64,000 nt of DNA from Microbulbifer rhizosphaerae (lineage in GTDB: Bacteria; Pseudomonadota; Gammaproteobacteria; Pseudomonadales; Cellvibrionaceae), in contig NZ_JACHWZ010000002.1 of assembly GCF_014191725.1 (NCBI RefSeq), forward strand, positions 261,735 through 325,734. Reading direction: 5' to 3'. Position numbers and translations under genes: made by a program. Positions 22,752-32,392 of the stretch are shown piece after piece. The notes beneath the pieces were generated by a model. It saw only the letters and a list, made by a program, of their open reading frames with translations. It made no database searches and was not told where the DNA came from. Numbering within the stretch: position 1 is the first letter of the stretch; each line of letters begins with the position of its first letter.

Positions 22752-24413
22752 CTAACTACCGCAATGTTCGAACGGACTCTCCCAGGAACTGTTCCCGACC
22801 GAGCCGCCCCATTTCACGCAGTCGTTCGACGCGGACTGCTTGATCGGTCCAGCGTAATAGCTGAAATTGCCGGAGTCGGTCGTCTTGGTGCCGCCCTCGA
22901 CCTGCAGTGACGCCGATACCGATGACGGCGAGCCGATGTCGGAGCTCTTCATTGTCACTACGCAGTTCTGGCCGCTGCTTCCGTTCCATAGCAGGTAGAT
23001 TTTCCCCCCGCTGAGCGTGTGCGAGTTGATCACATTGAAGCCGCTCCCGCACGCTTCCGCCGGCGTGTAGGGATTGCCACCGCCGCCACCATCGCCGCCA
23101 CCGTCACCGCCATTGAGTAGGCTGTGGTAACTAGACCAGTTCCAGTAAATGCCGGGGTCGACATGATTATTACCGCTGTAGTGCTGGTGACCTTTGATGC
23201 GAATACTGGTGGGCAGCACCACGACACCTCTATGCGACGGGCCGTCGTAGGCCGACGAACAACTGATACCGCTGTACTTGCTGCACAGGTTTCGCACCAA
23301 CGCGGCCGACGAACGGTACATGGCGCTGGTATACCAGGCACTATTGTCCACAAAGGCTTCATGCTCGATGCCTATGGTGTAGTCGTTGTGACCACCGCGG
23401 ACGTGCCAGGCGCGGTGTGCCTCGCGCACCATCTGGGTCACCTGGCCATCGGACGAACGGATGACGTAATGCGCGCTGACGTCGGCCTCAGGGTCCTTGA
23501 ACCAGGAAATAGCGCCGGCGTAGTTGCCATCGGTGGTATGAATGGTCACCGCGCTGACCGCGCTGTTGCGCGTGGCGGTAAAATTGGATGTATGGGCCGG
23601 GTTCCAGATTGCCGGGCCGTAGTCGGTGCTTTGTACCGCCAACTCGCCCTCGGTGTCGCGCTTCACGATACCGGTTGTCGGGTCAATGGTGGCACCGCTG
23701 GCCTCGATATGGTCGCGGCTCACATCCAGGCGCACGAATGGCGCTCGCATTCTTACCAGCGTGCTGCGGTCAAACGCCTGTTTCCAGGCCACTGGAATTT
23801 TCGGCACCACGGCGCCTTTGTCCTTGACGCCGCGCTCCAGCGACAGCAGCACATCGAAAGCGAAGCTGTCACGGGCGAAGTCATCAACTGCAGATTTTTC
23901 TTTCTCGGAAGGAAAACCGGCAAAGCGTGCCAGTATCGGCGCCATGTCTTCCGGGGTTTTGATCACCGCGGCTTGCCAGTAGATTTCATCGGCCAACAGC
24001 GCCGCGGCGGCGAGAATGTTCATCCGCGGATCGGCGATGATCGCGGCCCGATCGACCAGGAGCAGGCGCGCGGCCTCGCCGACCTGATCGACAAAGCCAT
24101 CGCCGCCATACAAACCCATCACGCCGTAGGCCGATGGCATACGGTGATGTGGCTCCTGTTTCTCCGCCGGCACCAGATGCTGCCACCGGCTTTTGGACCA
24201 GGCAATTGCTTCCAGTATGCCGCGTGGAATTTCCGGGTACCGCGCGTAGGCTTCGGCAAAATACTGCGGGTAGGCGGCACGCGCTTCGACGAGTTGCTGT
24301 TCCTCGAGCGCCGCCATCTCGGCCAATTCGCGATTCATCTCCTGCGCCGATGCAGCAGCCGTCAATGACATCAAACCGGCCGCCAGCGCTCCCAGCATAG
24401 TGTTTCGTAACAT
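22752..24413 (-). CDS. Secreted N-acetylmuramoyl-L-alanine amidase with C-terminal domain
   Basis: 553 residues. Signal peptide MLRNTMLGALAAGLMSLTAA. An N-terminal helical region (about 30-190) is followed by an amidase_2 zinc domain (about 270-435): VTIHTTDGNY, WHVRGGHNDYTIGIEHEA, GHQHYSGNNHVDPG hold the zinc and catalytic residues. It should cleave peptidoglycan between MurNAc and L-Ala. A Gly/Asp linker leads to the shared ~105-residue domain. The start at 24,413 is chosen because AAGGAG lies 7 nt upstream; 15 further codons upstream are in frame but precede this site. Shares a ~200-nt leader with two M23 genes. Confidence 0.88.
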   Translation of the reverse strand: MLRNTMLGALAAGLMSLTAAASAQEMNRELAEMAALEEQQLVEARAAYPQYFAEAYARYPEIPRGILEAIAWSKSRWQHLVPAEKQEPHHRMPSAYGVMGLYGGDGFVDQVGEAARLLLVDRAAIIADPRMNILAAAALLADEIYWQAAVIKTPEDMAPILARFAGFPSEKEKSAVDDFARDSFAFDVLLSLERGVKDKGAVVPKIPVAWKQAFDRSTLVRMRAPFVRLDVSRDHIEASGATIDPTTGIVKRDTEGELAVQSTDYGPAIWNPAHTSNFTATRNSAVSAVTIHTTDGNYAGAISWFKDPEADVSAHYVIRSSDGQVTQMVREAHRAWHVRGGHNDYTIGIEHEAFVDNSAWYTSAMYRSSAALVRNLCSKYSGISCSSAYDGPSHRGVVVLPTSIRIKGHQHYSGNNHVDPGIYWNWSSYHSLLNGGDGGGDGGGGGNPYTPAEACGSGFNVINSHTLSGGKIYLLWNGSSGQNCVVTMKSSDIGSPSSVSASLQVEGGTKTTDSGNFSYYAGPIKQSASNDCVKWGGSVGNSSWESPFEHCGS

Positions 24414-24901
24414 GGTGTTCTCCTTATCCTTATTTTTGGAGACGTGCCGTACTGGCACGGATTACACGCCGGCCGAGCGCGTTGCAACTGCTTGACCGAC
24501 GCCTGCATATTGGCGCGTACGGCGTGACACAACAGTTTTACTCTCCCAGCGAAGTTGTGACGGATCTGCATTCTCCTGTTACCGCCTTACTTCTTGACGC
24601 AGTCCGCCATCAGCAAGCACCGTAGAATAATTTATAAGCAATGACAATGCCGAAAAGCATAATTTATTCACATTTTGAATATTTTATTCATTGCATTGGA
24701 GCGGATGGCGGCTATTTCAACAAACGCGCGGCTGCATCGCGGAATTGCGGCAAGGCGTCGAAGACAGGCGACTGTCCTCGGAAAATCAAAGCTCGGGCAA
24801 AGCAGGAAAATGCCGAGATTTATTGGACGAGACAGGCATCGGGAACGATTGCCAACACGAGCGGGGCAAAAGGGAGCTCTCGCCCCCTTTACTCCCGATA
24901 T
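24414..24901 (-). promoter_or_regulatory. 5' leader and promoter region of the amidase gene
   Basis: From the start out to about 24,700 it is a near copy of the leaders at 28,254 and 31,706: the hairpin GTGCC-agtac-GGCAC about 20 nt before the ribosome binding site, GTCAAGCAGTTGCAA-type sequence, ACTTCGC, then AT-rich TAAATTATTCTACGG and GAATAAATTATGC (read on the minus strand). The remaining part to 24,901 shows no gene. Confidence 0.55.
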
Positions 24902-27253
24902 TTACTGCCTGCTTGGATTTTTATAATCTCCTCCCGGGGAATCAGGGTAAACCGCTATCAATTCCTTTCCGGTTAGCACGTCTTGCTGATCTGAAACGGT
25001 GTAGTTGCTTAACGGTTCGCTGTCCGTGGCGACTTTTGCCATCCCGCTTTCTTGCCACGGAAAATTTCTCATCAGTACAGCATATCCGCCGTCACCGTCC
25101 ATATCATCCTCCCAGGTTACCGTTATATTGGAACCCTTAAGCTCTACTGCGGGCCGATATTGATGTCCGGTGCCGTCACTATTAACGGTAAAGTCAGCTT
25201 TGTGCTGGGACCCGCTGCTGTTGAACGAGCGTGCGTAAATCTGGTTGTAATCGTTTCCGTCATTATCATCCTCAAACGCAATGACAAAATTACCCACGGC
25301 ATCCACGCCTACACCCGGGGCCCGCTGTTGCCCGTCAGCGGTGGAATTGACCGTGAAGTCGTGAAGCCGCTCTCTGCCGTCGGCATTAAAGGCCCGGGCA
25401 TAGATCTGGTAATAGCCGTTGCCGTCCTTGTCATCTTCCCAGGCCACGATAAAGCGTCCGAAAGAGTCCATGGCTATATCGGGCGCGCCTTGATCACCAG
25501 TGGTAACGCTGTTAACGTTAAAGTCGCTGATACGTTCGGTGCCCGACGGATTGAAACCACGGCCGAGGATAGTGAAGTTATCATCATTTTCCTGGTCGTC
25601 TTCCCAAACAACCACAAAATCTCCATCCTCCCCCATGGCGACAGCAGGGTTATACTGCTGACCGGCAGCTACCGAGTTCACCGTGCGGTCTGAAAACCGC
25701 TGACCTCCTTCAGGACTAAAACCTTTCGCCTTGATCTGGAAATAACCATTGCCGTCCCTGTCGTCCTGCCACGCAACAACGAAATTACCACTTGCATCCA
25801 TGGCTATCGCCGGCGCGCGTTGTTGCCCCGCGGAGATACCGCTTACCGCCATGTCAGAAAACCGTTCACTTCCATTTGCATGGAAGCCGCGCACATATAT
25901 TTGATAATTTCCGTTATTGTCCTGGTCATCTTCCCAGACAACAACAAAATTACCGTTCTCATCCGAGGCCACCGAAGGGCTGAGTTGTTGTCCGCTGGCA
26001 GTATAGTTTACGGTAATATCATTGAACAGAGCATTGCCGTCACTGTCGAAGGCGCGCGCATGGATCTGATAATAGCCGTTGTTGTCGCGGTCGTCCTGCC
26101 ACACCACAATTGAATTTCCATTCTCCAGGGAGACTATTTGCGGGCGAACATGGTTCCCCTGAAGACTGGTGTGGGCTTTGCGATCTTTGTATTGCGGGTC
26201 GCCTATACTATAGGAATAGCCGGGAATGGTTTGCATATCATACGACAGATCAAAATTCATTTTATTGTGTCTGTCGGCAGTGGGGTTGGAAATTCTATTG
26301 TAATTCAGGTAAAACTGCGGCCTTCCCCCGGAGAAAATACTGGTATTACCAGCTTCCACACTCAGCGTTTCTACGCTGATTTTATTTTCATCAGGTTTGA
26401 ACGTGAGCATCCGCAACCAGCCATTGCCGAGGGCAGTCCCATTGCCAAGTACAGGCTCAGATTGAAAGTCAGTTAATATCTCATGAACCACATTGCCGTT
26501 CTGACCGACCCTCTTGTTGTAAGATGTGCCTTGAATATGACCGCTGACCATTAAGAAAATATTGCTGTGACGCTGCAAGAGTTCTTCCCATAGGTCGATC
26601 CCTTCCCGGCCTTCCACATTGTAGTGATCAGCCCAACCCGTTGTGTGATCGCCATAGGAATTTTGATAGCAATGTGTGGCCACAATAACGCGGTGATTGG
26701 GGTGATGTTGAATGACCTTGTTTGCCCAGGTTACCACATCCTTACGCGGCGCAAATTCCAGGCTGACCACCAGAAAATCCATTCCATTGGCACTGAAATA
26801 CATATAGTTGTTTTCGTTGGTGGAATTAAATGCACCCCCATACCAGGACTTGCCGGCATATCGCTGTGGGCCAAAGTAATTGACGAACATGGATTGTCTT
26901 GCGTGTATTGCCTTGCTCGGATAGAAATCGTGATTGCCCGGGGTCATACTGAACGGTATCTGGGCGTTATCCAGGAGGGCGTGCGCCTGATCCGCAACCT
27001 GCCATTGTTCCATGACATCGTGTTGGGTAATGTCGCCCAGGTGCGCGACGAACTGGATATTGCGCGCCTGCTTTTGGTTAACGATCCATTGGGTTTGATG
27101 CCGGTAAACGCCGTATGAGGGTTTTTCGGCATAGTTTTGTGTATCCGGAAGCAGCACGATAGAAAAGTCTTCAGAGGCGTGTGCGCAAATCGCACTTGCT
27201 GCAAATAACAGGAATATACAGATATCTGGAAATAGAAATTTAATAGATTTCAT
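24902..27253 (-). CDS. Secreted metallophosphoesterase with repeat domain
   Basis: 783 residues, signal peptide ending near Ala-His-Ala. Residues 30-270 are a calcineurin-like phosphoesterase: LLPDTQNYAE, HLGDITQHD, TPGNHDFY, ATHCYQNS and SGHIQG supply the metal ligands. Residues about 365-735 hold seven repeats of about 52 residues built on GNFVVAWEDDQDNNG and QIYARGFN, a likely beta-propeller. The substrate is unknown; nucleotides, phospholipids or phytate-like compounds are possible. Lacks the shared C-terminal domain of its neighbours. Confidence 0.85.
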   Translation of the reverse strand: MKSIKFLFPDICIFLLFAASAICAHASEDFSIVLLPDTQNYAEKPSYGVYRHQTQWIVNQKQARNIQFVAHLGDITQHDVMEQWQVADQAHALLDNAQIPFSMTPGNHDFYPSKAIHARQSMFVNYFGPQRYAGKSWYGGAFNSTNENNYMYFSANGMDFLVVSLEFAPRKDVVTWANKVIQHHPNHRVIVATHCYQNSYGDHTTGWADHYNVEGREGIDLWEELLQRHSNIFLMVSGHIQGTSYNKRVGQNGNVVHEILTDFQSEPVLGNGTALGNGWLRMLTFKPDENKISVETLSVEAGNTSIFSGGRPQFYLNYNRISNPTADRHNKMNFDLSYDMQTIPGYSYSIGDPQYKDRKAHTSLQGNHVRPQIVSLENGNSIVVWQDDRDNNGYYQIHARAFDSDGNALFNDITVNYTASGQQLSPSVASDENGNFVVVWEDDQDNNGNYQIYVRGFHANGSERFSDMAVSGISAGQQRAPAIAMDASGNFVVAWQDDRDGNGYFQIKAKGFSPEGGQRFSDRTVNSVAAGQQYNPAVAMGEDGDFVVVWEDDQENDDNFTILGRGFNPSGTERISDFNVNSVTTGDQGAPDIAMDSFGRFIVAWEDDKDGNGYYQIYARAFNADGRERLHDFTVNSTADGQQRAPGVGVDAVGNFVIAFEDDNDGNDYNQIYARSFNSSGSQHKADFTVNSDGTGHQYRPAVELKGSNITVTWEDDMDGDGGYAVLMRNFPWQESGMAKVATDSEPLSNYTVSDQQDVLTGKELIAVYPDSPGGDYKNPSRQ

Positions 27254-27395
27254 ATAGAACTTGTCTGCTGGTTATGCACGGTGGCCTGCGATTCACCTGC
27301 GCCCAGACTGAACAATTGACTGCGCGAGGTGCCGAGTTCTGGAAGGATGCGGCGGGGACGATGCCCCGCCACGCCTGTTTCCCTGCGGTACAGGC

Positions 27396-28253
27396 CTAAC
27401 TGCCGCAATGCCCGAAACGGCTCTCCCAAGAGCTGCTCCCGACCGAGCCGCCCCACTTCACGCATTGGTTCGCCGCGGCCCCCTTGATCGGTCCGGCGTA
27501 ATAGCTGAAATCGCCAGAGTCGGTGACCTTGCTCTCGCCCTCGATTTGCAAGGACGCCGACACCGATGACGGTGAGCCGACCTTGGAGGACTTTATCGTC
27601 ACCACGCAATTCTGGCCGCTGCTTCCGTTCCACAGCAGGTAGACCCTCCCACCGCTGAGCCCGTGGGAGTCGATCGCGCTGAAGCCGTTCCCGCACACCT
27701 CGTCCGGCGTGTAGGGGTTGTCTCCGCCGCCGCAGTTGTTCGAGCTGGTGATGGCCTTCTTCTGGCCCCGATAGACGGTAACGCCCTCGACGGTCGGTGA
27801 GGTGTCCACCGCGCCGTTGGCGAACCTCTGCTCATAGTGCAGGTGCGGCGCACTGGAACCGCCGGTCGAGCCGACCGTGCCGATCTGGGTGCCGCGGCTG
27901 ACCGACATCGACTGGCCGGGGCTGCGCACCTGGGTCGACAGGTGCGCGTACCGCGTGCGGGTGCCGTCGTCGTGGCGAATCTCGACCCAGCGGCCATAGC
28001 TGGTGCTGCCCGCGTTTTTGAAGTAGGCGGTGCCGCCCGCCGTGGCCCGCACGGGTTCACCGTTGATCGCATCGCTGCCATAGTTCTGCCAGTCGATCGA
28101 ACCGCTCGGATTGTGGCCCGGCGTCCAGTTGTTGGCGTTGAAGGTCTTGCCGCAATTGAATGGGCTCTTATGGGTTGCTGCAGTAGCGGCAGTCGTCAAT
28201 AACATCGACATAAAACCGGCTGCCAGTGCTCCCAGTAGGGTGGTTCGTAACAT
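27396..28253 (-). CDS. Secreted M23 metallopeptidase with C-terminal domain
   Basis: 285 residues. Signal peptide MLRTTLLGALAAGFMSM. M23 lysostaphin-like domain (about 30-165): first zinc ligands near HNPSGSIDW, RYAHLS, and APHLHYEQ with the HxH pair. Expected to cut peptidoglycan cross-links, perhaps of other bacteria. Ends with the shared domain NPYTPDEVCGNGF...FGHCGS. Start at 28,253 has AAGGAG upstream. Close paralogue of the N-terminal part of the protein at 29,243-31,705. Confidence 0.88.
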   Translation of the reverse strand: MLRTTLLGALAAGFMSMLLTTAATAATHKSPFNCGKTFNANNWTPGHNPSGSIDWQNYGSDAINGEPVRATAGGTAYFKNAGSTSYGRWVEIRHDDGTRTRYAHLSTQVRSPGQSMSVSRGTQIGTVGSTGGSSAPHLHYEQRFANGAVDTSPTVEGVTVYRGQKKAITSSNNCGGGDNPYTPDEVCGNGFSAIDSHGLSGGRVYLLWNGSSGQNCVVTIKSSKVGSPSSVSASLQIEGESKVTDSGDFSYYAGPIKGAAANQCVKWGGSVGSSSWESRFGHCGS

Positions 28254-28540
28254 GGTGTTCTCCTTTTCCTTATTTTTTGGAGATGTGCCGTATTGGCACC
28301 TGCGGATTGCACGCCGGCCGAGCGCATTGCAATTGCTTGACCGACGTGCGCGGCGTGATGCAGCAATTTTGCTCTCCCGGCGAAGTTGTGGCGGATCTGC
28401 ATCTCTGTTTACCACCTTACTTCTTGACGCAGTCAGCCATTTGCAGGAACACCGTAGAATAATTTATCAAAAACGACAATAGAAAAAAGCATAATTTATT
28501 CACATTTTGAATGCTTTATTCCCCGGAAGTGAACTGCTGC
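28254..28540 (-). promoter_or_regulatory. 5' leader and promoter region of the M23 gene
   Basis: Second copy of the shared leader: GTGCC-aatac-GGCAC hairpin before the ribosome binding site, CGCATTGCAATTGC, GAAGTTGTGGCGGATCTGCA, TAAATTATTCTACGG, and the AT-rich GAATAAATTATGC box. Conservation outside coding sequence points to a common control. Confidence 0.55.
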
Positions 28541-29242
28541 CGATTTTTTGCACTATTAGTGATCCCTTCTGTGTCTTTACCCGCCATTTTTCCGGAATAG
28601 AACACCCTGCAATCCGTCCGCGAACCAGCGTATGACGGCCATTTCAACCAAGTGCGCAGCCCCATCGGGAAATCGTTTCAGGGCGCCTTCCGACACCCTG
28701 CAGTCACGAGGAGGTTGGGCAATTCAACGGTTTTTTTCTATCAGTTTTTCGACTCATCCGATCAACTATGTGGTGACTTCCTCGCCGGAACCGGAGTGGA
28801 AATCGTCGCCCATGCTGATAGGCGCCAGTTCCGCATATTGACTCGCGGCTGCGGGGGATGGGGGATATGGAAGTGGTCGCCCGAGGGGATAGGCGAGGGC
28901 ATGCACCGCGGTCATGGGCGCATTGGCAAAGGTCTGGCCGGCGAGCGGGCACCGAGAAGCATTTTGCCGCGCGCTTCCAGGTCATTGCCCACGCCGTTTG
29001 TATGTATCGAAACACGGACGTGTGCCATCAACGTACCTATTTCGATCCGCCCATTCATGCGACGATGATTCGGGATGAACGCTATAAATTAAATCCGCGA
29101 ATGTTTATCACCATATCCACAAGAGTAGCGGCAACCATCAAGAAAAATCTCGATCAAGACATCCATCTAAAGTGGGCTGTCGGCAAGCATTTCGTTGCCG
29201 GCAGCCCATTAGTATCTTCCACTTCAATCGGCAACAGGATTC
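28541..29242. other. 700-bp gap with possible sulfatase remnant and hairpin
   Basis: No intact gene. On the plus strand near 29,040-29,095 a frame reads YFDPPIHATMIRDERYKLN, which resembles the end of arylsulfatases; frames around it are broken. A strong hairpin TGGGCTG..CGGCAA/TTGCCG..CAGCCCA at 29,170-29,209 lies after the minus-strand sialidase gene and may end its transcript. Confidence 0.35.
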
Positions 29243-31705
29243 CTATGGATTTGGAACCTTCGGAAAACGGCCCTTAGTCTTTATAGCAGCTTTGTTTACC
29301 CTCCAGTAATGTAATTTAAAGTCCTTTTCCCCTGTATTATCCTCATCCCTCTGCGCTGAGATCAGCAAAGCAGTCGGGGTTATCTCCATGTTTGTATTAT
29401 TATATTTAAACCAGCCTTTCGGATAATTGAGCGGCGTACGAGAGATAAAATCCACCCAGGACCAGTTTATTCCGTCCGCACTCTTCGCCAATGCAATATT
29501 GTTCCTGTTGGCCCATGGAGAACCACCGACTGTATTATGTGTCCATACCATATAATATGTCCCTTCATTGTATGGATCCTCCTCCAACGCGAATGAATTA
29601 TTCGGCGACTGTAAAGAGGAGGCAACCGGTGCAGTCCAGGTAGAAGCACCTGTCACAGTACCGGCATCTGTCGATACGGAGGTATACAAGTGGCCTGAAT
29701 ATGATCTTCCATAAGCCCGTATGTCTCCGTTAGGCAATTCAATAATGTCCACTTCCCCAAAAGACACATTTAATTGTACCGCGTTAAAATGGTACGTCAT
29801 GGTCCACGTTTGGCCATCGTCATCGCTATAAAAGATCCTGGCGCCTTCATCTCCATCACCTTTTCCGTTACCAGACGCAGTGCATATGAATATTCTGCCT
29901 GTACTGGTTTGCATAATTTTCCCGGGCATCGGATTAATAAAATAGCCAAGCGTTATACGTCCGGAAAAAGTTGCTCCATTGTTGCTGGACCGTTCAATCC
30001 ATATCTCTTTTTTATTATCCGGATAGATTGATCTTCTCTGTCTGATGATGGTTCCCTGTGACGTCCTGAAAATATTGTTTGCATCGTCATCCTCTCCTGC
30101 AAAAGCAGCTCGCACCGGGGTAGACCATGTAAAGCCGTCATCCGTAGACTCCGTCCAATACATCCTGAATTCCCCATTGGTAAGGCTATCCCTATATAAG
30201 TTCCTTATTGTAGTTGGTGTTCCCGGTATTACGATAAAATCAGAAACATTTTGATTCCCTCCGTTAATAACCGGATAGGTTCTATGGAATACATACGGGG
30301 AATTTGCAGTGGAATAATCATCCACAATAATTTTTGTCCAATCAAATTTTACAGTTGATGAATTTGAATTTGTCCAGTGTTCAAGCCTGTCTGCATTCGT
30401 GTTTTCAGCTAATGAAACGGTATGCCAATCACTCCAGCTCCCGCCGTCCGGCTTGTATTGGAACGAGGCCTCACCCTCGCTGACATCAATTCTGTATTCC
30501 GTCCAGGCAGTGGATGCCGAGTCCGAGACAATCTTCTTCCAGCCATTACTGTCCGCCGTGATACAATAGATACCATCGGCTTGTCTTTTGAACATCAATC
30601 TGTATTTACCGTCTACAACTTTGATTCCCAAGGTAGCGTCATTGTTAATAGATCCATAATCAGTCACTTTTGCCCTGAAAGCCAACCGGTAGGTTTGAGG
30701 TATATTAAAATTGATCTTATGGACATTAGATACATTACCCGTAGACTGCAATGTCAAAATTCCCCCACTTACGGATGCACTCCCCCTCGTATTCCACTGG
30801 TACAAGTTGCCCCAATCTTTAGTGGTGATGTTACTGCGGCAATGTTCGAACGGACTCTCCCAAGAACTGCTCCCGACCGAGCCGCCCCATTTCACGCATT
30901 GGTTCGACACGGACTCTTTGACCGGTCCGGCGTAATAGTTGAAGCTGCCGGAGTCGGTCACCTTGGTGCCGCCCTTGACTTGCAGGGACGCCGATACCGA
31001 TGACGGTGAGTCGGTGTTGGAGGTCTTTATTGTCACCACGCAGTTCTGGCCGCTGCTGCCGTTCCACAGCAGGTAGACAGTCCCGCCGCTGAGCCCGTGC
31101 GAGTTGATCACGCTGAAGCCGCTTCCGCACACATCGGTCGGCGTGTAGGGGTTATCTCCGACATCGGTCAGCGTGTAGGGGTTACCTCCGCCGTCGCAAT
31201 TGTTCGAGCAGGTGATGGGCTTCTTCTGGCCCTGAGAAACGGTGACGCCCTCAACAGTCGGCGAGGTTTCCACCGTGCCGTTGGCGAACCTCTGCTCATA
31301 GTGCAGGTGCGGCGCGCTGGCGCCGCCGGTCGAGCCAACCGTGCCGATCTGGGTGCCGCGGCTGACCGACATCGACTGGCCGGGGCTGCGCACCTGGGTC
31401 GACAGGTGCGCGTACCGCGTGCGGGAGCGGCCATAGTTGGCGCTGCCCGCGTTGTGGGCGTAGGCAGTGCCGTCCGCAGTGGCCCGCACGGGCTCACTGT
31501 TGATCGCATCGCCGCCGAAGCTCTGCCAGTCGATCGAACCGAACGGACAGTGGTCGCGGCTGGGCGGGCCAATCCAGTTGTTGGCATTGAAGGTCTCGCC
31601 GCAATTGGACGGGCTCTTGTGGATTGCGGCGGCAGCCGGCAATGACATCAAACCGGCCGCCAGTGCTCCCAGCATAGTGGTTCGTAACATGGTGATTCGT
31701 AACAT
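29243..31705 (-). CDS. Secreted M23 peptidase, shared domain and sialidase-like chimera
   Basis: 820 residues in three parts. The signal peptide starts MLRITMLRTTMLGALAAG with a duplicated start motif. An M23 domain follows (about 25-160; RYAHLS, APHLHYEQ), but sequence around RSRTRYAHL is shortened against the paralogue at 27,396. The shared ~105-residue domain sits in the middle at about 185-290. The last ~500 residues resemble a concanavalin-like segment (about 305-465) and a sialidase/BNR propeller (about 480-800; YWTESTDDGFTWSTP, IFYSDDDGQTWT). This last part is AT-rich, so it looks transferred and fused. Peptidoglycan plus glycan attack is a plausible role. Confidence 0.75.
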   Translation of the reverse strand: MLRITMLRTTMLGALAAGLMSLPAAAAIHKSPSNCGETFNANNWIGPPSRDHCPFGSIDWQSFGGDAINSEPVRATADGTAYAHNAGSANYGRSRTRYAHLSTQVRSPGQSMSVSRGTQIGTVGSTGGASAPHLHYEQRFANGTVETSPTVEGVTVSQGQKKPITCSNNCDGGGNPYTLTDVGDNPYTPTDVCGSGFSVINSHGLSGGTVYLLWNGSSGQNCVVTIKTSNTDSPSSVSASLQVKGGTKVTDSGSFNYYAGPVKESVSNQCVKWGGSVGSSSWESPFEHCRSNITTKDWGNLYQWNTRGSASVSGGILTLQSTGNVSNVHKINFNIPQTYRLAFRAKVTDYGSINNDATLGIKVVDGKYRLMFKRQADGIYCITADSNGWKKIVSDSASTAWTEYRIDVSEGEASFQYKPDGGSWSDWHTVSLAENTNADRLEHWTNSNSSTVKFDWTKIIVDDYSTANSPYVFHRTYPVINGGNQNVSDFIVIPGTPTTIRNLYRDSLTNGEFRMYWTESTDDGFTWSTPVRAAFAGEDDDANNIFRTSQGTIIRQRRSIYPDNKKEIWIERSSNNGATFSGRITLGYFINPMPGKIMQTSTGRIFICTASGNGKGDGDEGARIFYSDDDGQTWTMTYHFNAVQLNVSFGEVDIIELPNGDIRAYGRSYSGHLYTSVSTDAGTVTGASTWTAPVASSLQSPNNSFALEEDPYNEGTYYMVWTHNTVGGSPWANRNNIALAKSADGINWSWVDFISRTPLNYPKGWFKYNNTNMEITPTALLISAQRDEDNTGEKDFKLHYWRVNKAAIKTKGRFPKVPNP

Positions 31706-32010
31706 GGTGTTCTCCTTATTATTTTTGGAGATGTGCCCTACTGGCACCTACGGATTGCACATCGGCCGAGCGTGTTGCAATTGCTTGACCGACCTGCGCG
31801 GCGCGATGCAGTAATCTCGCTCTTTCGGCGAAGTTGTGGCGGATTGCATCCCCTCCTGGTTACCGCCTTACTTCTTGATGCAGCCAGACATTTGCAGCCA
31901 TACCGTAGAATAATTTATTTCGTAAATCAATGCATAAATGGCATAATTTATTCAAAAATAAATATTTTATTCCCTCTAGAGTGGATCTGCCGATTTTTTT
32001 GCACAGCAAT
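31706..32010 (-). promoter_or_regulatory. 5' leader and promoter region of the M23-sialidase gene
   Basis: Third copy of the shared leader: hairpin GTGCC-agtag-GGCAC, TTGCAATTGCTTGACC, GAAGTTGTGGCGGAT (plus-strand reading), and the AT-rich box with GCATAATTTATTCA. The rest up to 32,392 holds a TGGGAGCCAGCCCTGCTGGC hairpin repeat at about 32,250-32,340 and no gene. Confidence 0.55.
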
Positions 32011-32392
32011 TCTTTTTGTGTCTTTACCCGCCACCTCTCCGGAAAGGAGTGACTTTGCAATCCGTTCGTGAATTGGGCGAATGGCGACTATTTCAACCGG
32101 CGGGGGCCATAAGGCGCGGGAGGAAACGGGTAAGTTTCAGGCGGCAGGGGTGGATGGAGCCAAGGCAAGCCTGGACAAGGGAGGAGCTTATACTTTCTTA
32201 CTCAAGTTTCGGAGTTTGCAGAACCAGTCTTAGTACTCTTGAGGATGGGACCCGCCAGTGGGAGCCAGCCCTGCTGGCGAATAACGGCATTGCCGTTTAG
32301 CGCCGTCTTTTCGCCTGCGGGGCAGGCCCCACAGCAAACACTGCACACGACCAAGCGGCATGGTGCCCCGATCTGAACGAGTGCCCGGACCT

